A DNA stretch of 64,000 nucleotides from an uncultured Lachnospiraceae bacterium (GCA_910586015.1 CAJUGJ010000007.1:23901-87900), one strand, 5' to 3'. Shown: positions 24,783-34,794, numbered from the stretch's first letter. The notes: generated by a model from the sequence alone, not told the origin. Translations and numbers: made by a program.

Positions 24783-25235
24783 ATGAATAAAGTCATCTTA
24801 ATTGGCAGATTGACGAGAGATCCTGAATGTCGGTATTCCCAAGGAACAAACCAAATTACAGTAGCCAGATTTTCATTGGCGGTAGACCGCAAATTTAAGC
24901 GGGAAGGTGAGCCAGATGCAGATTATTTTAATTGTAGTGCATTTGGAAAACAGGCGGATTTTGTAGAGAAGTATTTGAAAAAGGGAATTAAAATGGTAGT
25001 GACAGGAAGAATCCAGAATGATAACTATACCAATAATAATGGAGAGAAAGTATATTCTGTCCGTATTATGGTAGAAGAACTGGAATTTGCTGAGAGTAAG
25101 AATGTGACAGGAGGCGGCGAAAGCCATCATTCACAGGATAATGAATATCAGCAAACCTCAAGACCTACTCCGAGTACAGCAGATGGATTTATGAATATTC
25201 CAGACGGGATTGACGAAGAGTTGCCATTTAACTAA
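24783..25235 (+). CDS. ssb: single-stranded DNA-binding protein
   Basis: 150 residues: an OB-fold of about 105 residues (NKVILIGRLTRDPECRYS, YFNCSAFGKQADFVEKYLKKG), a disordered linker and the acidic tip DEELPF that recruits repair and replication partners. It is the replicative SSB, placed between rpsF and rpsR as usual in Firmicutes. Confidence 0.95.
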   Translation: MNKVILIGRLTRDPECRYSQGTNQITVARFSLAVDRKFKREGEPDADYFNCSAFGKQADFVEKYLKKGIKMVVTGRIQNDNYTNNNGEKVYSVRIMVEELEFAESKNVTGGGESHHSQDNEYQQTSRPTPSTADGFMNIPDGIDEELPFN

Positions 25236-25273
25236 ATTGTATAAAATAGAACCGGAGAAGAAGGAGGATTATC

Positions 25274-25549
25274 ATGGCTTTCAATAAGACGGATAAGGCA
25301 GATAAGGGCGATGCTCCAATGAAGAGAAGAGTAACCCGTAGAAGAAAGAAAGTTTGTGTATTTTGTACTGATAAAACTAACGCAGAAATTGATTATAAAG
25401 ATGTAAATAAGTTAAAACGGTATGTATCTGAACGCGGAAAGATTTTACCAAGAAGAATTACTGGAAACTGTGCAAAGCATCAAAGAGCATTAACAGTTGC
25501 AGTAAAACGTGCACGCCATATTGCATTAATGCCATATACAACAGACTAA
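25274..25549 (+). CDS. rpsR: 30S ribosomal protein S18
   Basis: 91 residues. The core includes KVCVFCTDKTNAEIDYKD, LKRYVSERGKILPRRITG and CAKHQRALTVAVKRARH. The cysteines suggest a zinc-binding form. Last gene of the operon, followed by a strong terminator. Confidence 0.95.
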   Translation: MAFNKTDKADKGDAPMKRRVTRRRKKVCVFCTDKTNAEIDYKDVNKLKRYVSERGKILPRRITGNCAKHQRALTVAVKRARHIALMPYTTD

Positions 25550-25565
25550 ATTATAACTTTGATAA

Positions 25566-25604
25566 GAAAGTCATTCCACATTTTTGTGGGATGGCTTTCT
25601 TTTT
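25566..25604 (+). terminator. intrinsic terminator after rpsR
   Basis: A stem of about 14 bp (GAAAGTCATTCCAC with its partner, two wobble pairs) and loop ATTTTT, then TTTTT. Confidence 0.9.
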
Positions 25605-25606
25605 CG

Positions 25607-25635
25607 TTGTAAGTTCTAATTTGTTGTGATATACT
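25607..25635 (+). promoter_or_regulatory. promoter for the restriction-like/nagA/EndoQ-UvrD operon
   Basis: TTGTAA (25607-25612), 17 bp, TATACT (25630-25635) with an upstream TG (extended -10). Confidence 0.6.
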
Positions 25636-25704
25636 AAAATCAACAGATTGTGACACTAATTTTTTTAATAGTAAAAATTAAATAGAATGTGGAGAAATAA
25701 TGGG

Positions 25705-27021
25705 ATGAAAGCACAACCACCAAATCAAAATGACAGGGTATGGGAGACTCTGTTTCAACAATATGAAATTTTAGAAAAGATTGAACAGGAAGGAAAATTT
25801 ATTCTTTCTATAGAACAGATTCGAGAATGTCAAGAGTCAAAAGTGCTTACAAAATTTGACCACAAAAATAATTTGCCGGAAATTTTTAAAAAAAATCAAC
25901 TTGGTATTCTACCAATTTCCATAAAAGAGTATGTAATTTCTCATATTAATAACTATCAGCCGATAGAAATACCTAAAAAAAAGACACAAAATTTAATTCG
26001 TATCACTTATCCTCCTTATGAACTACAAAGTTTTCAGAAGGGAAGTATTTTAAGTGAAACGTTGATATTACAATATGCGTTTGCTTCTGGCATATTAACC
26101 GATTTTTTAGAAGAAGAACAGATTTATCCTACTATTTCAAAACAAATACAAATAGGATCATTTTCATTTCAAATCAGAAATGAAAAGTTAGATCAAGAAA
26201 TAGAGTTAGAAGTCTGTAATACTCCAATTGAATTAGATGCTGCATTTGAGAGTAAGGAAAGTTTGACTCTTATTAAAATAAATAGAGATTTGTCTGAAGA
26301 TTTTTTAATACAAAACATATACTATCCATATAGAGCTTGGACAGATCAAATAAAAAAACGAATACGCTTAGTTTTTCTTATATATTCTAATGGAGTTTTC
26401 CATCTTTATGAATATGAATTTTGCAATCCAAATCAGTATCATTCTTTATCTTTTCTCCGTCAAAAGGCGTATGTGATAGAAGATACCAATATTACACAGA
26501 TGGATTTAAACGATGTGTGGGTAAATGTCAATCTCTGTGAAGAACCCAAAATTGCTCTTCCACAAGCAGAATATATGGAACGAGTGATCAATTTGTGTGA
26601 ATTACTTCAATTTAGAACAATGAATCGAGATCAATTAATACAACAATATGATTTTGATATAAAACAGGCAAATGGATATACTACTGCGGCAAGATATCTG
26701 GGACTTATACAACTACTTTATCCCGCTGGAAAGAAACCAATTTATATTCTGACAAAGCGGGGAGAAGAAATTATGAAAATGGGATATTGTCAAAGACAGT
26801 TAGAACTATGCAGATGTATTTTAAGACATAGAGTATTTCATGAACTCTTTGGACAGACATTAAAATTTGGAAAAGTCCCTAAACAATGGTTAATTATTGC
26901 AAGGATGCACAAAGCAAATCTCTATCAGATGGATAATCCAAAAACATATGAGTGGAGGGCTTCTACTATTTCAGGATGGTTGCAATGGATTTTAAATTTA
27001 TTTAGTAATGAAAAAATATAA
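25705..27021 (+). CDS. type II restriction-endonuclease-like protein, probably inactive
   Basis: 438 residues. From memory it matches a Firmicutes family annotated as type II restriction enzyme-like (DUF6997/DUF7226): TKFDHKNNLPEIFKKN, NQLGILPISIKEYVIS, DLSEDFLIQNIYYPYRAW, FLIYSNGVFHLYEYEF, and a C-terminal winged-helix part QANGYTTAARYLGLIQLL. In that family the stretch after ELDAAFES should carry the PD-(D/E)xK core ending in an E-x-K; here it reads LTLIKIN, so catalytic residues seem lost. No methyltransferase gene is adjacent. I start at 25705, ten bases after GGAG; an ATG at 25687 lacks a ribosome site. First gene of a four-gene run. Confidence 0.6.
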   Translation: MKAQPPNQNDRVWETLFQQYEILEKIEQEGKFILSIEQIRECQESKVLTKFDHKNNLPEIFKKNQLGILPISIKEYVISHINNYQPIEIPKKKTQNLIRITYPPYELQSFQKGSILSETLILQYAFASGILTDFLEEEQIYPTISKQIQIGSFSFQIRNEKLDQEIELEVCNTPIELDAAFESKESLTLIKINRDLSEDFLIQNIYYPYRAWTDQIKKRIRLVFLIYSNGVFHLYEYEFCNPNQYHSLSFLRQKAYVIEDTNITQMDLNDVWVNVNLCEEPKIALPQAEYMERVINLCELLQFRTMNRDQLIQQYDFDIKQANGYTTAARYLGLIQLLYPAGKKPIYILTKRGEEIMKMGYCQRQLELCRCILRHRVFHELFGQTLKFGKVPKQWLIIARMHKANLYQMDNPKTYEWRASTISGWLQWILNLFSNEKI

Positions 27022-27039
27022 TAGAAAAGAGGTTAATTT

Positions 27040-28206
27040 ATGATAATTCAAAATGTAAAAATTTTTAGAGAAAATAAAAAATTTATTTTAGGAGCTGTTC
27101 AATTAAAGGAAGATAGGATTGAAGAGGTTATATTAAATCAGCCATGGTATTCAAAAGCAGGAGAAGAGAGTTTAGATGGCAAGGGCAGTTACTTGATACC
27201 AGGATTAATCGATTTACACTTTCATGGCTGTAAGGGAGATGATTTTTGTGATGGAACATTTGAGGCACTACAAAGGATATCAGAATATGAAGCAGCACAG
27301 GGAGTTACAGGAATTGCTCCTGCTACTATGACACTTCCAATAGAAACGTTGGAACATATTTTAATGACAGCAGCAGAATTTAAAAAAGAACAGGAAAAAA
27401 AGAAAAATTGTCTAGAGGCAGATCTGTTAGGAATCAATATGGAAGGACCATTTATCAGTCCAGTAAAAAAAGGAGCACAAGATGAAAGATATTGTATTCC
27501 ATGCAGTGAAGCAGTATATCAAAAATTTCAAACCGCAGCAAAGGGACTTGTAAAACTTATTGGGGTAGCACCAGAAGAGGCAGATGTACTTCCATTTTTA
27601 GAAGCAGTGAGAGGAGAAGTATGTGTTTCTCTTGCTCATACGAATGCGAATTATGACACTGCAAAAAGAGCATTGGATCATGGAGCAAGTCACGCCGTAC
27701 ATTTATTTAATGCGATGCCAGCATTTACACACAGAGAGCCGGGAGTAATCGGAGCAGTTGCGGATAGTCCACATGTGACAGCAGAACTTATCTGTGATGG
27801 AATTCATTTACACCCAGCAATGGTTCGTGCAACATTTCGGATGCTTGGAGAAGATAGAATCATTTTAATCAGTGATAGTATGAGAGCAACTGGAATGTCA
27901 GATGGAAGATATACATTAGGAGGACTTGATGTTGATGTAAAGGGAAACAGAGCTGTTTTAGCATCAGATCAAACTTTAGCAGGATCTGTTACAAATTTGA
28001 TGAACTGTATGAAAAATTGTGTTTTAACGATGGGGATTCCATTGGCAGTTGCCGTTTTATGTGCCAGTACAAATCCTGCAAAACGCCTTGGAGTTTATGA
28101 TAGATATGGTTCAATTAATATAGGGAAAAAAGCAAATCTAGTATTATTAAAAGAAGATCTTACAGTAGAAGAAGTTTGGAAAAACGGAGTCAAATTGGGA
28201 AAATAA
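27040..28206 (+). CDS. nagA: N-acetylglucosamine-6-phosphate deacetylase
   Basis: 388 residues, amidohydrolase fold. It removes acetate from GlcNAc-6-phosphate to give the NagB substrate. Motifs: DLHFHGCKGDDFCD, the metal ligands in NMEGPFISP (Glu), LAHTNA (His) and AVHLFNAM (His), substrate loop ICDGIHLHP and the catalytic Asp in LISDSMRATG. It lies 18 bp after the restriction-like gene and 24 bp before the EndoQ-UvrD gene, not next to nagB. Confidence 0.94.
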   Translation: MIIQNVKIFRENKKFILGAVQLKEDRIEEVILNQPWYSKAGEESLDGKGSYLIPGLIDLHFHGCKGDDFCDGTFEALQRISEYEAAQGVTGIAPATMTLPIETLEHILMTAAEFKKEQEKKKNCLEADLLGINMEGPFISPVKKGAQDERYCIPCSEAVYQKFQTAAKGLVKLIGVAPEEADVLPFLEAVRGEVCVSLAHTNANYDTAKRALDHGASHAVHLFNAMPAFTHREPGVIGAVADSPHVTAELICDGIHLHPAMVRATFRMLGEDRIILISDSMRATGMSDGRYTLGGLDVDVKGNRAVLASDQTLAGSVTNLMNCMKNCVLTMGIPLAVAVLCASTNPAKRLGVYDRYGSINIGKKANLVLLKEDLTVEEVWKNGVKLGK

Positions 28207-28230
28207 AATCCCTTAAATTTTAAAAGGCAG

Positions 28231-31200
28231 GTGAAAAACTTGTATATTGCAGATTTGCATATTCATTCCCGTTATTCTAGGGCAACCAGTAGAGATTGTA
28301 TTCCAGAAATGCTTGAATTTACGGCTGCGAGAAAAGGAATTGGAGTTCTTGGTTCAGGAGATTTTACTCATCCAGCATGGAGAGAAGAATTAAAAGAAAA
28401 ATTAGAAAAAAATGAAGAAGGACTTTATGTTTTAAAAAAGGAATATCAAAAAGACACAGGTAGAAAAGAACGCCCCAAATTTATAATCTCTGGAGAGATT
28501 AGTTCGATTTATAAGAAAAATGGAAAGGTACGAAAAGTTCATAGCCTGATTTTACTACCAGATTTGGAAGCAGCACAAAAATTAGCCTTTAAATTAGAAA
28601 CGATAGGTAATCTACATTCGGATGGACGTCCAATCTTAGGGTTAGATTGCAGAGATCTTGTGGAAATTACTCTTTCTGTCTGCCCAGATGCTATTTATAT
28701 TCCTGCCCATATCTGGACACCACACTTTTCTTTATTTGGAGCATTTTCTGGTTTTGATACCATAGAAGAGTGTTATGAAGATATGACACCATATATTCAT
28801 GCACTCGAAACAGGATTATCTTCTGATCCAGCAATGAACTGGCAGCTTTCCGCTCTAGATCCCTATTTTCTGATTTCAAACTCCGATGCTCATTCTCCTG
28901 CAAAACTAGGAAGAGAAGGAAATTTATTAGAGGGTGAATGTTCCTATTTAGCATTAAAAGAAGCTTTAACTACAGGAAAGGGACTTTTAGGAACAATCGA
29001 ATTTTTTCCAGAAGAGGGAAAATATCACTATGATGGGCATAGAAATTGTGGAGTATGTCTTAGTCCAAAAGAGGCAGAAAAATTTTCAGGGAAATGTCCT
29101 GTATGTGGGCGTAAATTGACTATTGGTGTATCTCATCGCATTTGTCAACTGGCAGATAGACCAGAGGGAATTATTCCAAAAAATAATAGACCTTATGAAA
29201 GTTTAGTACCTTTACAAGAAGTGATTGCCTCCTGTTTAGATTGTGGTATAGAAAGTACAAAAGCAGAACGAATGTATGAAACCATGTTACAGCAACTTGG
29301 TACAGAATTTGAGATTTTAAGACAACTTCCAAAAGAAGAGATCGCCTCTAAAGTAGGAGGAAGGATTGCAGAAGGAATCCGTAGACTTAGAGAAGGAAAA
29401 GTCTTTCGAACTCCCGGATATGATGGAGAATATGGTTCAATTGAATTTTTTTCGCCAGAAGAAAAGGCAGAGATGGAAGGACAATTATGTTTATTTTCTG
29501 GAATAGAACAGAAAGAACCACCACAGATCTCTTATAAAATACCTTCACAGCCAACAAAAGAAGCTATAGAAAAGGAAAAGATAGATAGACCAATAAAGTC
29601 AGAAATGTTAAACGAAAAACAAAAGGAAGCGGCAGAGTTTAGTGGGCGTACTGCGGCAGTCATTGCAGGACCCGGTACAGGAAAGACAAAAACGCTAATA
29701 GCACATATCACTTTTTTATTAAAAAACCAAAATGTTTTACCAGAAGAAATTACAGCTGTAACTTTTACGAATCAAGCAGCAAAAGAATTAAAAGAACGGT
29801 TAATTCTATCAGTAGGAAAGGAATTAGCAAATCGAATTCAAGCAGGAACATTTCATTCGATTTGCATGAAGCTTTTAAAAGATTCAGGAAAAGAATTTCA
29901 TTTAGTACAAGAAGCAGAATGTATAGAACTTGCAGAACATATTTTAAATTCTTTTGAACACAAAAAAAGAGTAACAGCAAAACAGATTGTGGAACAGAGC
30001 TCAAGAAAAAAGATGTTGTTATCCTATAAAAATTCTTTAGAAGATCCTTTTCTTTTAGCATATGAAAAGGCACTTAATGCAGAAAATGCACTGGATTTTG
30101 ATGATCTTTTACTTGAGACTTTAAAATGCTATGAAACAGAAGAATTTCCAAGAGATTGTTTTTCCTATCTGTTAGTAGATGAAGTTCAGGATATCAATCT
30201 AATTCAGTATCGTCTGTTAAAGACATGGAATAAAAATGGAAAAGAATTATTTGTCATAGGAGATCCCGATCAGGCGATTTATGGATTTAGAGGTGCACTT
30301 TCGGACTGTTTTAAACGTATTCAACAGGAAATGCCAGAAACAAAAACAATTCGCCTAACAGAAAATTATCGTTCCACTCCGCAGATTTTATCTTTAGCAG
30401 AATGTATTATTTCAGAAAAAGATAAACAGAAACGAGGATTACATGCAGTGAATCAAAAAGGAGTTTCTGTACGTATAGTTGAAAACCAAACTAGCTTATC
30501 TGAGGGAATCTTTCTTGCCAAAGAAATCAACCGTTTGGTAGGTGGAATTGATATGTTAGACTTTCAGACAGCTTCTACTCCAAATGCAGACTCTACTTCT
30601 GTCGGTTTTTCGGATATTTGCATTTTATATCGTACAAAAAGACAGGCAAAACAATTAGAATATTGTCTGCAAAAAGAGGGAATTCCATATGTAGTTTCAG
30701 GAAGAGAAGAATTTTTAATGGAATTGGAAGTAAGAGCGACCATAGACTTTTTTTTCAGTTTATTTCATCCAGATGATACTTTGCTTTCTAAAAATTGCAG
30801 AGAATTTTTATGGGGAAGCAGTGGAGAAGAATTGTATAAAAAAGCCTTAGAGGAATGGAGCAATAGGATAGAAGAAGAAACTCCAAAACAGATTTTAGAT
30901 CTTTGGATAAAAGAAAGAGAATGGGATAAAAAAGAATCAATACAAAAACTTATTGCAATGGCAGGCTGCTATAAAACGATGCAGGAATTTTTAACTGCTT
31001 TGATTTTTGGAGTAGAAAGTGATCTAAAACGAAGCGGAAATAGTGTTTATATTCCCGATGCCGTTCATTTAATGACTTTACATGGTTCAAAAGGCTTAGA
31101 GTTTCCAGTGGTCTTTTTATGTGGTGTCAATCAGGGATTGATTCCACTTCAAATAGGAACAGATATTGATTTAGAAGAAGAGCGTAGACTATTTTATGTT

Positions 31201-31461
31201 GGAATTACTAGAGCAAAAGAAACATTAATTTTAAGCTCTCATGCAGAACTATCTGAATTTTTAGATCCTGCGTTTTCTGACCTTTCACAATCACAAATCA
31301 CAACAGAGGAAAAAGAGAACACAGCTTCTTTAAATTTTATAGAAAAGGAGGAAAATCACAAAAAAAAGAAACGAGATAAAAAGCAGGAACAGTCTTTTGG
31401 AACACAGATGAATCTATTTGATTTTTTAGACACCGGAGGACAGGATGCAAAGAAAATTTGA
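28231..31461 (+). CDS. EndoQ-like PHP nuclease fused to a UvrD/Rep helicase
   Basis: 1076 residues. The N-terminal 400 residues match endonuclease Q (TIGR00375): the PHP metal motifs DLHIHSRYS (8-16), GSGDFTHPAW, ISGEIS, PAHIWTPHFS and SNSDAHSPAKLGRE are all present, followed by a four-Cys zinc site (CGVC ... CPVCGRK). EndoQ nicks DNA 5' of deaminated bases and abasic sites. Residues 455-1045 are a full SF1A helicase: Walker A AGPGTGKT (480-486), DEVQD, GDPDQAIYGFRGA, LTENYRST, LHGSKGLEFPVVFL and FYVGITRAKETLIL. The start is either this GTG or a TTG at 28240, which has AGGTGA five bases upstream. It overlaps the next gene by 17 bp. Confidence 0.85.
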   Translation: MKNLYIADLHIHSRYSRATSRDCIPEMLEFTAARKGIGVLGSGDFTHPAWREELKEKLEKNEEGLYVLKKEYQKDTGRKERPKFIISGEISSIYKKNGKVRKVHSLILLPDLEAAQKLAFKLETIGNLHSDGRPILGLDCRDLVEITLSVCPDAIYIPAHIWTPHFSLFGAFSGFDTIEECYEDMTPYIHALETGLSSDPAMNWQLSALDPYFLISNSDAHSPAKLGREGNLLEGECSYLALKEALTTGKGLLGTIEFFPEEGKYHYDGHRNCGVCLSPKEAEKFSGKCPVCGRKLTIGVSHRICQLADRPEGIIPKNNRPYESLVPLQEVIASCLDCGIESTKAERMYETMLQQLGTEFEILRQLPKEEIASKVGGRIAEGIRRLREGKVFRTPGYDGEYGSIEFFSPEEKAEMEGQLCLFSGIEQKEPPQISYKIPSQPTKEAIEKEKIDRPIKSEMLNEKQKEAAEFSGRTAAVIAGPGTGKTKTLIAHITFLLKNQNVLPEEITAVTFTNQAAKELKERLILSVGKELANRIQAGTFHSICMKLLKDSGKEFHLVQEAECIELAEHILNSFEHKKRVTAKQIVEQSSRKKMLLSYKNSLEDPFLLAYEKALNAENALDFDDLLLETLKCYETEEFPRDCFSYLLVDEVQDINLIQYRLLKTWNKNGKELFVIGDPDQAIYGFRGALSDCFKRIQQEMPETKTIRLTENYRSTPQILSLAECIISEKDKQKRGLHAVNQKGVSVRIVENQTSLSEGIFLAKEINRLVGGIDMLDFQTASTPNADSTSVGFSDICILYRTKRQAKQLEYCLQKEGIPYVVSGREEFLMELEVRATIDFFFSLFHPDDTLLSKNCREFLWGSSGEELYKKALEEWSNRIEEETPKQILDLWIKEREWDKKESIQKLIAMAGCYKTMQEFLTALIFGVESDLKRSGNSVYIPDAVHLMTLHGSKGLEFPVVFLCGVNQGLIPLQIGTDIDLEEERRLFYVGITRAKETLILSSHAELSEFLDPAFSDLSQSQITTEEKENTASLNFIEKEENHKKKKRDKKQEQSFGTQMNLFDFLDTGGQDAKKI

Positions 31462-33481
31462 CGACTTTAAAAAGATACAGGAGGTATTACAGCAAGCCCA
31501 GACAGGACTATGGGCGATGGAATTAGAAGATGGAAAAGAACCAAGAATGTATGCAGATCAAACAATGCTTGAACTGCTTGGACTAACTGGAACACCTAGT
31601 CCAGAGGAATGTTTTCAAACATGGTACAATAATATTTATGAGGACTATTATCCAGCAGTTGACGCATGTATTGATAAAATGAAATTGGAAAATCGCGCAG
31701 AAGTGGAATATCCTTGGAAACATACAGTCCTTGGAAAAATTTTTGTCCGTTGTGGTGGAGTTAGAGATTGTTCCTATCCCTATGGTATCTGTTTACGAGG
31801 ATATCATCAAAATATTACCGATACTATTCGACTAAGACAGGAAAAACAGGTATTAGAAGAATTAAATTATGAAATATTAGATACGCTTCAGGGACTATTT
31901 TTTGCAGTCTACCGAATCGATCTATCAAGGGGAACAATTAAAGAACTTCATCTCCCTAAAAACGAACTTCCAAGTACACAAGAAGAGATAGAGTATTCTT
32001 ATTTTATTCAACAAAAGGTTAAAAACTTATATCATCCAGATGATTTTTTAAGGTTAGAAAAAGAATTTTCACTAGAAACTTTAGAAAAGTTATGTTATCA
32101 AAAACATCAAAAATTTGCAGGAGAGTATCGAAGGATATTTGGGACACAATATAGATGGGTTTCTTTAACAATTTCCTTTTGGGAAGGAGATGGAAAAGGA
32201 AAATGGGGTATTTTGGCATTACAGGATATTCATTTACAAAAGCAGCGAGAAGAAACAAATCAACTTGCATTAGAAGATGCCTATCAGGCAGCTAAAAAAG
32301 CAAATAGTGCAAAGAGTGATTTTCTCTCAAAAATGTCCCATGATATTCGAACTCCACTCAATGCCATTTTAGGAATGACAACCATTGCAGAAACGAACTT
32401 AAACGATCCAATAAAAGTACAGGATTGTATTGAAAAAATTAAGATATCCGGAAAACTGCTTAGAAATCTTGTCAATGAAATCTTAGATATGAGCAGAATT
32501 GAGAGTGGAAATTATCATCTGAATTTATCTGAATTTACAATGAGAGAACTTATTGATTCTGTACTTTCTATGGTAGAACCGATGTTTCAGGAAAAACAGC
32601 AAATATTTAAATTAAATGATAGAAGATTTCAAGAGGAAGTTTTATTTGGTGATATAATGAGAATACAACAGATCTTTATGAATCTTCTTACCAATGCTAA
32701 TAAATATACACCAATGGGAGGAATCATATGTTTTTCCATTGAAGAACAGTTAAATCAGGAAAATATCTATCGTGGTTTTCAATTTACGATAGAAGATACA
32801 GGAATTGGAATGTCACAGGAGTTTCTTGATGAAATCTTTGAACCATTTACTAGAGCAGAAGATTCTAGGATCAGCAAAGTGACAGGAACAGGACTTGGAA
32901 TGGCAATTACATATAGTATTATACAGCTCATGGGAGGAACCATAGAAGTAGAAAGTGAACTTGGAAAGGGAAGTAAGTTTATTGTATGTTTAAACTTTAA
33001 GAAAAAAGAAGTTCAAAAGAAGAACGAATTAAAAATAGATAAACAAAAAGAAGTAATAGATATCTCTACATTAAATTTAGAAGGAGTGCATTTACTATTA
33101 GCAGAGGATAATGAATTAAATATGGAGATTGCAAAAGAATTTTTAGAACTATCTGGTGCAAAAGTGAAGGCAGTTTCGAATGGGAAAGAGGCACTAGAAG
33201 AGTTTAAACAATCTTCCGTTGGTTACTACTCTATCATTTTTTTGGACATCCAAATGCCTGTGATGGATGGATATCAAGCAGCAAGAACAATCAGAGCTCT
33301 ATCTCGTTCTGACGCAGCAGATATTCCGATTATGGCAATGACAGCAAATACATTTTCAGAAGATATTATAATGGCAAAACAAGCTGGCATGAATGAACAT
33401 ATAGCGAAACCACTTACCTTATCTAAACTTTCAGAAATACTTCAAAAATATTTAGTTCATAACACTTTAAAAAAGAAATAA
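31445..33481 (+). CDS. hybrid sensor histidine kinase/response regulator
   Basis: 678 residues, no clear membrane span, so probably cytoplasmic. The N-terminal region (1-285) has two PAS-like segments (around AQTGLWAMELEDG and LQGLFFAVYRID). The HisKA dimerisation domain carries the phospho-site in SHDIRTPLNAILGM (His299), and HATPase motifs are NLLTNANKYTP, EDTGIGMSQEF and GTGLGMAI. The receiver at 555-675 has LLAEDNELN, phosphoacceptor Asp601 (FLDIQMPVMDG), Thr and KPL. Signal and output are unknown. The start lies inside the helicase gene with GGAGG just upstream, so it is translationally coupled. Confidence 0.9.
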   Translation: MQRKFDDFKKIQEVLQQAQTGLWAMELEDGKEPRMYADQTMLELLGLTGTPSPEECFQTWYNNIYEDYYPAVDACIDKMKLENRAEVEYPWKHTVLGKIFVRCGGVRDCSYPYGICLRGYHQNITDTIRLRQEKQVLEELNYEILDTLQGLFFAVYRIDLSRGTIKELHLPKNELPSTQEEIEYSYFIQQKVKNLYHPDDFLRLEKEFSLETLEKLCYQKHQKFAGEYRRIFGTQYRWVSLTISFWEGDGKGKWGILALQDIHLQKQREETNQLALEDAYQAAKKANSAKSDFLSKMSHDIRTPLNAILGMTTIAETNLNDPIKVQDCIEKIKISGKLLRNLVNEILDMSRIESGNYHLNLSEFTMRELIDSVLSMVEPMFQEKQQIFKLNDRRFQEEVLFGDIMRIQQIFMNLLTNANKYTPMGGIICFSIEEQLNQENIYRGFQFTIEDTGIGMSQEFLDEIFEPFTRAEDSRISKVTGTGLGMAITYSIIQLMGGTIEVESELGKGSKFIVCLNFKKKEVQKKNELKIDKQKEVIDISTLNLEGVHLLLAEDNELNMEIAKEFLELSGAKVKAVSNGKEALEEFKQSSVGYYSIIFLDIQMPVMDGYQAARTIRALSRSDAADIPIMAMTANTFSEDIIMAKQAGMNEHIAKPLTLSKLSEILQKYLVHNTLKKK

Positions 33482-33616
33482 AATGTATTTTATGGTTGTT
33501 AAATTCTATAAATTGTGATAGGATATGTTGGAAAATAGGTTTTAGACTTAATATAACAATAATTTAAAAACTTTTCTAACAAAATTCTATCCTTTTTAGA
33601 AAGGAAAGGAAAAGCT

Positions 33617-34201
33617 ATGAATTATCTTAGAGTAAAGAGAGGAATTGATTTTCTTTTATCTTTGCTTGGATCTATTGTTTTGCTTCCTATATTTCTAATT
33701 ATTGCAATTATGATTAAACTTGATTCACCTGGACCGATTTTTTTTAAACAAAAACGAATTGGTATCCATAAAACCTATTTTTATATTTTAAAATTTCGGA
33801 CTATGCGAATAGACACACCAAAGGACTGTCCAACACATCTTTTAGAAGATCCAAAACGTTATATTACAAAGGTCGGAAAGTTTTTAAGAAAAACGAGTTT
33901 AGATGAACTTCCGCAAATTATAAATATTGTGAAAGGAGAGATGAGCATTATAGGTCCTCGCCCTGCTCTTTGGAATCAGGAAGATCTCATTGCAGAGCGC
34001 GATAAATATGGAGCAAATGATATTCCTCCCGGCTTGACTGGATGGGCACAGATCAATGGAAGAGATGAATTAGAAATTCCCGTAAAAGCAGCATATGACG
34101 GAGAATATGTTAAAAAAATCAGCTTTCGATTTGATTTGCATTGCTTTTTTGGAACAATTCGTTGTGTATTAAAACATGATGGTTGGAAAGAGGGCAAGTA
34201 A
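33617..34201 (+). CDS. polyprenyl-phosphate sugar-1-phosphate transferase (bacterial sugar transferase)
   Basis: 194 residues, the single-domain small form of the WcaJ/PglC-type initiating glycosyltransferases. The membrane-inserted hairpin is near LLSLLGSIVLLPIFLIIAIMI. The conserved core is PIFFKQKRIG, LKFRTMR, RKTSLDELPQIINI, KGEMSIIGPRPAL and PPGLTGWAQINGR. It loads the first sugar phosphate of a surface glycan onto the lipid carrier. No glycan-assembly genes follow; the next genes encode an ECF sigma set. Confidence 0.9.
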   Translation: MNYLRVKRGIDFLLSLLGSIVLLPIFLIIAIMIKLDSPGPIFFKQKRIGIHKTYFYILKFRTMRIDTPKDCPTHLLEDPKRYITKVGKFLRKTSLDELPQIINIVKGEMSIIGPRPALWNQEDLIAERDKYGANDIPPGLTGWAQINGRDELEIPVKAAYDGEYVKKISFRFDLHCFFGTIRCVLKHDGWKEGK

Positions 34202-34218
34202 TTGTTGGAGGGATATAA

Positions 34219-34740
34219 GTGAATACAAAAGAAGAATTTGAAAAAATTTATCACGAGATGTACCAACAGCTACGGGATTACGCGTGGAATTATCTGACAA
34301 GAAAAGAAAGACTAGAAGAGGTATTACAAGATACTTTTTGGAGTATTTATGTTAATATGGAAATAGTAATGAAAGAAGAAAATTACTATAGTTGGATTTT
34401 CGAATGTTTCAAAAATAATCTCAAAGAGGCAATTCAAAAAGAGATTGTAAGCCGTAGGACAGAAGTTTCATATGAAGCTATTTTAGACGAGAACATATCA
34501 GATGGTTTTGATTTTACAAAACAAGTTGAAGATAGAGAACTTTTAAACCAAATTGCCAAGAAAGAAGAACTACAAAGTTTATATTTACAATATGTTGAAG
34601 GTTATTCTATTGCAGAAATGACAAAAATTTTAAATATGACAGAAGGTCAATATAAGATGAGGATTTGTCGTCTAAAAAAGAAGTTAGCAAAAAATTTAGA
34701 AGAGATAGGTTATGAATCACCCAAAAAGAAGAAAAAATAG
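34219..34740 (+). CDS. ECF-like sigma factor
   Basis: 173 residues. A region 2-like start (EEFEKIYHEMYQQLRDYAWNYL, then LEEVLQDTFWSIY) and a region 4 helix-turn-helix (QYVEGYSIAEMTKILNMTE, YKMRICRLKKKLAKNL) identify a divergent ECF sigma factor. GTG start. The following gene is a one-span membrane protein likely to be its anti-sigma factor. Confidence 0.75.
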   Translation: MNTKEEFEKIYHEMYQQLRDYAWNYLTRKERLEEVLQDTFWSIYVNMEIVMKEENYYSWIFECFKNNLKEAIQKEIVSRRTEVSYEAILDENISDGFDFTKQVEDRELLNQIAKKEELQSLYLQYVEGYSIAEMTKILNMTEGQYKMRICRLKKKLAKNLEEIGYESPKKKKK

Positions 34741-34794
34741 CTCATTACTTTTATAAATTCCGCTTTTTGATATGCAGTTAGAAAGGATAAATAA

